In this document: positions 57,841 to 64,000 of the stretch, piece after piece
How positions within the stretch are numbered: position 1 is the stretch's first letter
Layout of the letters: every line of letters begins with the position of its first letter
Assembly: GCA_045532295.1 (NCBI GenBank)
Contig: JAZSFP010000014.1
Location: 1-64,000, forward strand
Origin: UBA10677 sp045532295
Lineage (GTDB): Bacteria; Bacillota; Clostridia; Christensenellales; Pumilibacteraceae
DNA length: 64,000 nt
Direction: 5' to 3'
Program-made: the position numbers and the translations under genes
The notes under the pieces: generated by a model
Database searches by the model: none
What the model was told of the DNA's origin: nothing
What the model saw: only the letters and a program-made list of their open reading frames with translations

Positions 57841-59771
57841 CTGTTTAACAGCAAAATAAACTCTTTTTCGTCAATAACTTTTACGTTTAGCGCTTTTGCT
57901 TTGGTTAATTTTGAGCCAGCGGACTCGCCGGCAAGCACGAAGTCGGTGTTTTTTGACACGGACGAAGATACCTTTCCGCCCTTTGCAAGTATCATTTCGC
58001 TTGCCTCGGAGCGTGAAAGCGTAGGTAACGTTCCAGTAAGTACGAAGGTTTTGCCCGATAGCGTTCCCCCCTCCTTCTTTTCAAAGGTTGGGTTTATGCC
58101 GATTTCGATAAACTTTTCAACGAGCGCGCGGTGTTTTTCAAAGAAAGACACGATACTGTCCGCTACGATTTCGCCTATCTCGTCAATCTCCACTAAGCGT
58201 TCTTTCGTCGCGTTCATAAGCGCGGTTATCGAACCGAATTCTTCCGCTAAGTCGCGCGCCGATTTTTTTCCTACGTTGTCGATGCCGAGAGAGTTTATAA
58301 ATCTATCGAGAGGCGCGTTTTTACTCTCGTTTACCGAACGAATAAACGCTGATATCTTCTTGTCCTTAAAGCCGTCGAGTTTGGCTACTTGCTCTTCCGT
58401 TAAAGCGTAAAGGTCGGTTAGAGCGCGAACGCCGAGAATATCGTAAAGTTGTTCTATCGCCTTTTCACTTACGCCTTTTACGTCCATACACTCTTTGCTT
58501 ACGAAATGCGTAAGTCTTCCCGTGATTTGAGGCTTGCAGTTTTCCTCGTTAGGACAGAAAATATGCACGCCGTCGCGGTACAGTTCCGCTCCGCAAGAAG
58601 GACAATACTTTGGCGGTACGATTTCTTCTCCGCCGTTGTCTTCCGCTACGCCCAAAATCTCGGGAATAACGTCGTTACTTCTACGAATAAAAACTCTACT
58701 ACCGATACGGACTTTTTTGCGCAAGATATCGTCGTAGTTATTGAGCGTTGCGCGTCTTATGGTCGCTCCGCAAAGTTCAACGGGTGAAAGATGAGCAAGG
58801 GGAGTAAGTTTTCCCGTTCTGCCTATATTCCACTCAACTTTTTCAAGTATGGTTGTCGTTTCCTCAGCCTCGAATTTATACGCGATTGCCCATCGAGGAA
58901 ATTTGTCGGTATAACCTAATTCTTCACGCGTCTTATTCTCGTCCACCTTTATTACCATACCGTCGATAAGAAAGTCTAATTCGTCACGATTTACGCGTCC
59001 TATTGCGGAAATGATTTCATTTATGTCGTTTGATACTACTAATTTTTCCGTCTTAAAGCCGTTGCTTTTTAAGAACTCAATGTTCGCTCGTTGCGAGGTA
59101 AGTTGTTCGCCTTCGATATAGTTTACGTTATAAAATATTATATCGAGGTTGCGTTTTGCTGTAACTTTAGGGTCGAGGTTTCTTATTGCTCCCGCTACCC
59201 CGTTACGAGCGTTTTTAAGAGGCTCGGTTGCCGTTTCGTTGTACTTTTTGAGCGCGGAAAGGCGCATAATTCCTTCGCCCTGAGCCTCAAATCTTCCTTT
59301 ATAAGAAACGGAAAGGGGAATTGATTTTATCGTTAAAACTTGCGCCGTTACGTCCTCGCCCACTTCTCCGTTGCCACGCGTTGACGCGCTTACGAATAAT
59401 CCGTTATCGTAGGTTAGGCAAAGCGTAAGGCCGTCAAGTTTGTACTCGAGCGTATAAGTTGCGCTGGGGGATACCTTTTTAATCTTTTCGTCCCACGCGA
59501 TAAGTTCAGGAAAACTGTTGCACTTATCGAGGCTATACAGACGATGAAGATGGGTATGGGGCTTGAACTCTTTTATCGGCTCGCCCCCTACTCTTTTGGT
59601 GGGAGAATCGGGAAGGACTATTCCGCTTTCTCTCTCCATTTTTACGAGTTGGTCGTAAAGTTCGTCATACTGTTTATCCGCTACTATCGGCTCGTCGAGA
59701 ACGTAGTAGTGATAGGCGTATTTATTCAGTTGTTTGACTAATTCTTCCATTGTCAAATTCATAATTTTCAC
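57837..59771 (-). CDS. ligA: NAD+-dependent DNA ligase
   Basis: 644-aa ligase sealing nicks. The adenylated Lys lies in LEYKLDGLTL (about 110); an OB-fold, a zinc finger (CPSCGAEL and CPNEENC), helix-hairpin-helix repeats and a C-terminal BRCT domain with GKTFVLTGTLPTLSR follow. It ends next to the yicC promoter and follows pcrA by two bases, the usual pcrA-ligA pair. Confidence 0.97.
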   Translation of the reverse strand: MKIMNLTMEELVKQLNKYAYHYYVLDEPIVADKQYDELYDQLVKMERESGIVLPDSPTKRVGGEPIKEFKPHTHLHRLYSLDKCNSFPELIAWDEKIKKVSPSATYTLEYKLDGLTLCLTYDNGLFVSASTRGNGEVGEDVTAQVLTIKSIPLSVSYKGRFEAQGEGIMRLSALKKYNETATEPLKNARNGVAGAIRNLDPKVTAKRNLDIIFYNVNYIEGEQLTSQRANIEFLKSNGFKTEKLVVSNDINEIISAIGRVNRDELDFLIDGMVIKVDENKTREELGYTDKFPRWAIAYKFEAEETTTILEKVEWNIGRTGKLTPLAHLSPVELCGATIRRATLNNYDDILRKKVRIGSRVFIRRSNDVIPEILGVAEDNGGEEIVPPKYCPSCGAELYRDGVHIFCPNEENCKPQITGRLTHFVSKECMDVKGVSEKAIEQLYDILGVRALTDLYALTEEQVAKLDGFKDKKISAFIRSVNESKNAPLDRFINSLGIDNVGKKSARDLAEEFGSITALMNATKERLVEIDEIGEIVADSIVSFFEKHRALVEKFIEIGINPTFEKKEGGTLSGKTFVLTGTLPTLSRSEASEMILAKGGKVSSSVSKNTDFVLAGESAGSKLTKAKALNVKVIDEKEFILLLNS

Positions 59772-59773
59772 CT

Positions 59774-62035
59774 TTAATCAAGAGGCTCGAGGGGAGCGTA
59801 CTGAAGGAGCAAAGTAAGAGTGCCCATACTGAACTTAACTTCGATAAACACGTCGTTCTTTTGCTCTATTTTCATTACTACGCCTTCGCCGAATTTAGCG
59901 TGGCGAACGCGTTTTCCTACTTGGAATTTGCTTAAATCTTTGCAACCCGTTACCGTTTTTTGAACGGGTTTAGGGGGCGCGGGAGAATAGAGAGGGACTT
60001 CTTCGCGGTTATAGTTATCGCCCGTAGAAGAATATGCTCTCTCGCCTCGGTAACTATCGTACCGTCCGCTATATTCTTGGTACGCGCTACGGCGAGTTTC
60101 TTCCTTGATTAGTCCGCCCTCTTTTAAGAAAGACGACGGCTCGCTATACTGACGACGACCAAACTTAAAGCGTGAACGCGCCATCGTTAAATATAGTTTT
60201 TTCTTGGCTCGCGTTACCGCGACGTACATAAGTCGGCGTTCTTCTTCCATACCGTCTGCCGTTTCGTCTCTTCGAGAATCGGGGAATACGCCCTCTTCCA
60301 TTCCTACCACGAACACGGTATTAAACTCAAGACCTTTAGCCGAGTGGATAGTCGCAATGTTGATGCAGTCGTTTTCCTCGTTCATTTCGTCAAGGTCGGT
60401 ATAGAGCGCTATTTGTTGGAGATAGTCGGCAAGCGTTGCGCCGGGATAGTCCTTTTCAAAGCGTTCAATAGAGTGCACCAGTTCGCGAATATTTTCCTTT
60501 CGCTCTTTGTTCTCGAGATTGTCCTCGGCGTACTCTTCCTTCATACCCGAAATTTTGATGATATAACAAGCAAGGTCGGAAAGTTTTCCTCCGCTTTCGA
60601 CCGCCGATTGCATACACTTAATAATGTTAGTAAAGGGCAGTATTTTCTTGATAAATCCGTTAGTAAAATCGGGGTTTTGCTCGATATTATAGATTACGTT
60701 ATAGAGCGAATTATTAGTTATTGCGGAATAATTAAAAAGTTGCGTGAGCGCGCCCTCGCCTATTCCGCGCTTTGGGAAGTTGATTACTCTTGCAATAGCC
60801 TCGGTATCGTTATGGTTGCCGGCAATCTTTAGATACGCGAGCAAGTCTTTGATTTCCTTTCTGTCGTAGAACTTAAAACCGCCGAAGATTTTATAGGGGA
60901 TTGCGTGCTGAACGAAGCGTTCCTCGAACGAACGGGTAAGCGCGTTAATTCGCATTAAAATGGCGATATCGCTATAACGGCATTTGTCACTTCTTACGAG
61001 CCCGTGGATAGTACGAAGGACGTAGTTCGCCTCGTCGTCGTCGCTCGGAGCGTCATAAAAGGTCACCTCTTCTCCGTCGGCGTTGTCCGTCCACAGCGTT
61101 TTTTCAAGGCGTTCGGAATTAATTTTGATAATTTTGTTTGCAAGGGCGAGGATTTTTTTTGTTGAGCGGTAGTTTTGCTCGAGTTTGTAGACCTTGCATA
61201 TAAAGTCTTTTTGGAAGTTGAAGATATTTCTAAAGTTCGCTCCACGCCAGCCGTAAATACTTTGGTCCTCGTCGCCTACTACTAAAATATTGCCGTGTTT
61301 TGCGGCGAGAATACGTACGATGTCGTACTGAACGGTGTTGGTGTCTTGAAACTCGTCGACGTGGATATAGCGGAATTTGTCTTGATAGTATTCTCTTACG
61401 CCTTGGTCGTTCTTGAGAAGATAGAAGGCTTTTAAGAGAATATCGTCAAAGTCGAGCGCGTTGTTCTTTTTGAGTTCTTCTTGGTAGGCTTTGTAGCCCT
61501 CTACTGCCTCGTCAAGATACTCAAATCTTTCCTGACAGACAGCGTCGTCCGCGCAGTCTTCAGGGGAAAGGGCGTAGGTTTTTGCGTAGGCGATAAGACT
61601 TTCGGTGCTCTTTTTAACGTCGTCCATCATTTCTTCTTTGATTTTCATCGCTTTTACTACGCGCTTTACTACGCGTTCGCGTTCTTTTTCGTCGTAAATA
61701 GAAAAATTGATATCAAAACCCTCAATTCTGCCTATGAATTTGCGCAGAATACGAAGACAGAGCGCGTGGAAAGTATGTACCCAAATATAAGCGGTTGTTT
61801 GCTCGCCTAAAATTCCGTTAAGACGAGAACGCATTTCGTTTGCCGCTTTATTAGTAAAGGTAATTGCAAGCACGCTATAAGGTCTAACGCCAAGGTCGGT
61901 TATTATGTGCGCTATGCGGTGAGTGAGAAGTCTGGTCTTTCCACTGCCTGCGCCCGCCGTAACCAAAACCGCGCCCTCGGTGTCGAGGACGGGAAGGCGT
62001 TGTTCTTCGTTGAGTTGGTTAATATCAAAGTTCAT
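59774..62035 (-). CDS. pcrA: ATP-dependent DNA helicase PcrA/UvrD
   Basis: 753-aa SF1A helicase for repair and plasmid replication. VTAGAGSGKTRLL (Walker A near 29), ITFTNKAANEMR, VDEFQDTN, VGDEDQSIYGWRGA, LEQNYRST and VAVTRAKKKLYL are seen. The C-terminal ~50 residues (with VGKRVRHAKFGEG) form the RNA-polymerase-interacting Tudor-like domain. Preceded by a strong promoter. Confidence 0.97.
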   Translation of the reverse strand: MNFDINQLNEEQRLPVLDTEGAVLVTAGAGSGKTRLLTHRIAHIITDLGVRPYSVLAITFTNKAANEMRSRLNGILGEQTTAYIWVHTFHALCLRILRKFIGRIEGFDINFSIYDEKERERVVKRVVKAMKIKEEMMDDVKKSTESLIAYAKTYALSPEDCADDAVCQERFEYLDEAVEGYKAYQEELKKNNALDFDDILLKAFYLLKNDQGVREYYQDKFRYIHVDEFQDTNTVQYDIVRILAAKHGNILVVGDEDQSIYGWRGANFRNIFNFQKDFICKVYKLEQNYRSTKKILALANKIIKINSERLEKTLWTDNADGEEVTFYDAPSDDDEANYVLRTIHGLVRSDKCRYSDIAILMRINALTRSFEERFVQHAIPYKIFGGFKFYDRKEIKDLLAYLKIAGNHNDTEAIARVINFPKRGIGEGALTQLFNYSAITNNSLYNVIYNIEQNPDFTNGFIKKILPFTNIIKCMQSAVESGGKLSDLACYIIKISGMKEEYAEDNLENKERKENIRELVHSIERFEKDYPGATLADYLQQIALYTDLDEMNEENDCINIATIHSAKGLEFNTVFVVGMEEGVFPDSRRDETADGMEEERRLMYVAVTRAKKKLYLTMARSRFKFGRRQYSEPSSFLKEGGLIKEETRRSAYQEYSGRYDSYRGERAYSSTGDNYNREEVPLYSPAPPKPVQKTVTGCKDLSKFQVGKRVRHAKFGEGVVMKIEQKNDVFIEVKFSMGTLTLLLQYAPLEPLD

Positions 62036-62068
62036 TTAGGTCGTTACCCTTATATTTATTATATAATT

Positions 62069-62097
62069 ATTTTAACAAATAATAAAGTATAAGTCAA
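62069..62097 (-). promoter_or_regulatory. sigma-A promoter of pcrA-ligA
   Basis: TTGACT (62092-62097), 17-base spacer, TAAAAT (62069-62074) with a TGT extended -10, 34 bases before pcrA. Confidence 0.87.
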
Positions 62098-62114
62098 GCG
62101 TACAACCTATGATT

Positions 62115-62510
62115 TTAGGCTTGATTCTTCTTTTCAAGTTCGTATCTTCGAGAGAGCGTTCTAAACAGCGCGCATAGTTCAAGAAGATATTTTTGTTTGC
62201 CAAACTCGTTGAGCGTTCGGTAGTATTCTCTGTCTATTAAACGCCCGATAGGCGCGGTTTCGTCGGGGTTTTCATCTAAAATCGCGCATACTTTTCTATA
62301 CATTTCCTCTTCTGCTCTCGCTTTCTTGATGTCTATCGCGCGCATCTCGTCTCGACGGAACTTGTCCCGTTGCATTTCACCTATAACTCGACGCTCTTGT
62401 CCGTTCTCTTCCATACGCTTTTTCTCTTCAAGCATTCTGTTCCAGTAGCCCATTTTAAGACGCTCTTTTGCAAGCGCCGCTCTCTTTTTGATTTCGCTGT
62501 TTTTCTTCAT
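62115..62510 (-). CDS. unrecognised highly charged helical protein
   Basis: 131 aa from the ATG at 62510, chosen because GGAGG lies six bases upstream; a longer frame begins at 62588 but would include the likely promoter. Not recognised. Basic and glutamate-rich N-terminal two thirds (RAALAKERLK, MLEEKKRMEENGQERR, KKARAEEEMYRK) look like a long charged helix or coiled coil; the C-terminal third (DREYYRTLNEFGKQKYLLELCALFRT in part) is amphipathic. No membrane segment or signal peptide. In Bacillus yqeY follows rpsU here, but this is not YqeY. Position between rpsU and pcrA gives no clear clue. Confidence 0.8.
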   Translation of the reverse strand: MKKNSEIKKRAALAKERLKMGYWNRMLEEKKRMEENGQERRVIGEMQRDKFRRDEMRAIDIKKARAEEEMYRKVCAILDENPDETAPIGRLIDREYYRTLNEFGKQKYLLELCALFRTLSRRYELEKKNQA

Positions 62511-62538
62511 ATTAGTCCTCCGTTTCGTGATTTTCTTC

Positions 62539-62544
62539 ATTTTA
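62539..62544 (-). promoter_or_regulatory. possible extended -10 of the unrecognised gene
   Basis: TGGTAAAAT (with TAAAAT at 62539-62544) lies 28 bases before the chosen ATG. No good -35 at 17 bases; TTAACA occurs 19 bases upstream. It supports the shorter start. Confidence 0.4.
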
Positions 62545-62630
62545 CCACAAAAATTCAGACTTTTGTTAAGAATCACAATGTTAGTCATTTTTCGACATAG
62601 TTTTCCTATTTTTTTGACAAATTACGCACG

Positions 62631-62661
62631 AAAAAACCCGCTCGCTTTTGCGAACGGGTTA
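62631..62661 (-). terminator. terminator of rpsU
   Basis: Stem AACCCGTTCGC / GCGAGCGGGTT with an AAAA loop and six U on the minus strand, eight bases after the rpsU stop. Confidence 0.9.
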
Positions 62662-62666
62662 ATTTT

Positions 62667-62843
62667 TTAGTTTTTGCTACGCTTACGAGCAGCCTCTTGT
62701 TTCTTCTTTCTGCGTACGGAAGGTTTCTCGTACTGCTCTTTGCGGCGTAAATCACCCATAATGTTGTCCTTTTGACATTTTCTCTTAAAACGCTTAAGCG
62801 CGCTGTCAAGGGATTCGTTTTCGCCAACTCTGATTACTGACAT
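62667..62843 (-). CDS. rpsU: 30S ribosomal protein S21
   Basis: 58 aa, starting MSVIRVGENESLDSALKRF with FKRKCQKDNIMGDLRRKEQYEKPS and a very basic C-terminus (quoted in parts). AGGTGG ribosome-binding site. A 73-codon open frame over the same bases in another phase is a shadow. Own promoter and terminator. The order mtaB-hinT-rpsU resembles the Bacillus mtaB-yqeW-rpsU region. Confidence 0.96.
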   Translation of the reverse strand: MSVIRVGENESLDSALKRFKRKCQKDNIMGDLRRKEQYEKPSVRRKKKQEAARKRSKN

Positions 62844-62886
62844 ATTTACACCACCTTTGTTCCTTCGAACTCGTTATAGCCCTAAT

Positions 62887-62915
62887 ATTATATTAAAAGG
62901 CAACGATTTTGTCAA
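62887..62915 (-). promoter_or_regulatory. sigma-A promoter of rpsU
   Basis: TTGACA (62910-62915), 17-base spacer, TATAAT (62887-62892), 44 bases before the ATG. Confidence 0.9.
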
Positions 62916-62960
62916 CCGTTTTTAACGCTTTTTGGCAAAAATTTGAAATTTTTACTTTTC

Positions 62961-63302
62961 TTAGAGTTTGGGCCAAGACAGTTCTTGTCCGCCGAAGATA
63001 TGGATATGAAGGTGGGGTACGGTTTGTCCTGCGTCGTCGCCTTGGTTTATGCAAAGACGGTAGCCTCCGCTAAGTCCTAATTCGCCGGCAAGCGACGAGA
63101 GTTTTTTGAGGCATTTTCCAAGGTTGATTTCGTCCTCTTCCGTCATATCGGCAAGATACTTAAAATGGCGTTTGGGGATAAGAAGGTAGTGCTTTTCTGC
63201 GCGAGGGTCAATGTCTGCGATGATGAACATAAGTTCGTCTTCGTAGTACTTTTTAGAAGGGATTTCGCCGTCGCGAATTTTACAAAAGATGCAGTTTTCC
63301 AT
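62961..63302 (-). CDS. HIT-family nucleotide hydrolase (HinT-like)
   Basis: 113-aa histidine-triad protein. FCKIRDGEIPSKKYYED at the N-terminus, LLIPKRH, and the triad HLHIHIFGG near the C-terminus. HinT-type enzymes hydrolyse nucleoside phosphoramidates such as AMP-lysine; substrate here is inferred. Directly after mtaB. Confidence 0.94.
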   Translation of the reverse strand: MENCIFCKIRDGEIPSKKYYEDELMFIIADIDPRAEKHYLLIPKRHFKYLADMTEEDEINLGKCLKKLSSLAGELGLSGGYRLCINQGDDAGQTVPHLHIHIFGGQELSWPKL

Positions 63303-63304
63303 AA

Positions 63305-64000
63305 TTATATATTTTCTCCTTTTACTCCGTCCCTGTAAGGAACTGTGATTTTTTGTTTTACGAAACTTCCGATAGGCGCTTTGGTGTAAGTTTTTATAAA
63401 GTTGGGACTATGTCCTACCGTGTAGCCGTCTACCTCTTCCTCAATAAATATTTCGTATTCTTTTCCGCTTTGCGAAAGTAAGAATTTTTGCTTAAGTTCT
63501 TTTCCCACTTCCCTTAGTTTTGCCGAACGAGCGAGGGCGACTTGCTTGTCTACTTGCGCCATTTTCGACGCTACCGTGCCGGGACGAATACTATACGGGA
63601 AGACGTGCATTTCAAAAAAGCCAGCCTTACGGCAAGTGTCTATCGTCTCGTTAAATTCATCTTCGCTCTCGCCGGGAAAACCTACTATAATATCAGTGGT
63701 AATTCCTGCGTCGGGAAAGTACTTTCTAATAAGTTCACATTTAGCCAAAAATTCACTTTTTGTGTAGTGGCGATTCATACGCTTTAAGACGGTATCACTA
63801 CCACTTTGCATTGAAAGATGGAACGACGGACAGAAGTTGCTCTCTTTCATAGCAGTTAAAAGTTCGTCCGTTATAACGGTGCACTCAAGCGAGCCGAAAC
63901 GCTTTCTTACCGGAACGAGAGAAAATGCTTTAACGAGGTCTAAAAGAGTTAGTCCTATATCTAAACCGTACGCCGAAACGTTAATTCCCGTGATTACGAT
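63305..64000 (-). CDS. mtaB: tRNA (t6A37) methylthiotransferase MtaB, C-terminal part (partial)
   Basis: The frame stays open to the right edge of the window, so only the last 231 codons are seen; an internal ATG at 63850 is not the start. Visible: the VITGINVSAYG segment, FHLSMQSGSD, the LKRMNRHYT block, TTDIIVGFPGE of the radical-SAM domain, FPYSIRPGT and a C-terminal TRAM-like domain ending at 63305. The [4Fe-4S] CxxxCxxC motif lies beyond the edge. The enzyme thiomethylates t6A37 in tRNAs decoding ANN codons. HinT follows two bases downstream. Confidence 0.93.
   Translation of the reverse strand: MVITGINVSAYGLDIGLTLLDLVKAFSLVPVRKRFGSLECTVITDELLTAMKESNFCPSFHLSMQSGSDTVLKRMNRHYTKSEFLAKCELIRKYFPDAGITTDIIVGFPGESEDEFNETIDTCRKAGFFEMHVFPYSIRPGTVASKMAQVDKQVALARSAKLREVGKELKQKFLLSQSGKEYEIFIEEEVDGYTVGHSPNFIKTYTKAPIGSFVKQKITVPYRDGVKGENI

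Noticed and set aside
62606..62827. 73-aa minus-strand frame
   Set aside because: Out-of-phase shadow of rpsU, whose true frame (62667-62843) has the S21 sequence and a ribosome-binding site.

Overview
The window comes from the chromosome of a spore-forming member of the Bacillota (Firmicutes), most likely an uncultured member of the Clostridia. Three things point there. Gene order repeatedly follows the Bacillus/Clostridium core (pepQ-efp-spoIIIAA..AH-yqhY-nusB-folD-xseA-xseB-ispA-dxs-argR-recN; rpsB-tsf-pyrH-frr-uppS-cdsA-dxr-rseP-ispG-rimP-nusA-ylxR-ylxQ-infB-rbfA-nrnA-truB-ribF; yicC-gmk-rpoZ-coaBC-priA-def-fmt-rsmB-rlmN-rsgA-rpe-thiN). Sporulation genes are present (the whole spoIIIA operon and a 24-codon spoVM). 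The first ~57 bases are the 5' end of a 16S rRNA gene on the minus strand. Base composition is low to moderate in G+C by eye. Almost everything from 4.1 kb on is read on the minus strand; the exceptions are rdgB with its metallophosphoesterase neighbour, a tRNA operon, a glycerophosphodiesterase and rpmB.

Layout. 1-990: rRNA operon start with a strong promoter, then a Leu-Gly-Lys tRNA cluster followed by an odd tandem array that repeats the tRNA-Lys 3' tail. 1.1-3.0 kb: rdgB, a YfcE-type phosphoesterase and a six-tRNA operon (Gly-Arg-His-Gln-Gln-Lys), again followed by a duplicated tRNA-Lys tail plus terminator. 3.0-4.7 kb: membrane-anchored glycerophosphodiesterase and an isochorismatase-family hydrolase. 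4.7-13.4 kb: recN, argR, nadK, isoprenoid genes (dxs, ispA), exonuclease VII, folD, nusB. 13.5-18.1 kb: spoIIIAH to spoIIIAA. 18.2-30.3 kb: efp, peptidase, riboflavin kinase, truB, nrnA, and the rimP-nusA-infB-rbfA translation operon; at the place where polC normally sits there is only its N-terminal/OB/exonuclease part. 30.3-38.7 kb: ispG, rseP, dxr, cdsA, uppS, frr, pyrH, tsf, rpsB. 38.8-42 kb: DUF1292 protein, ruvX and an iscR-iscS-iscU operon ending in a tiny Cys-rich membrane protein. 42-46.3 kb: recG, a cluster of DnaA boxes, fakA (yloV), yloU. 46.4-57.8 kb: rpmB, spoVM and the long thiN-to-yicC operon. 57.8-64 kb: ligA, pcrA, an unrecognised gene, rpsU, hinT and the 3' part of mtaB.

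The content is mainly housekeeping: translation, RNA modification, DNA repair, MEP-pathway isoprenoid and undecaprenyl/phospholipid supply, and the engulfment-stage sporulation channel. About 18 convincing sigma-A promoters can be read, all but one with a 17-bp spacer and most with an extended -10 (TGn). I found no phage, IS element, CRISPR array or obvious defence or secondary-metabolite system. The observations most worth following up are the tRNA-Lys tail/terminator arrays, the polymerase-less PolC-like gene, the DnaA-box cluster beside recG, the short spoVM, and Cys-rich small proteins beside the isc genes.
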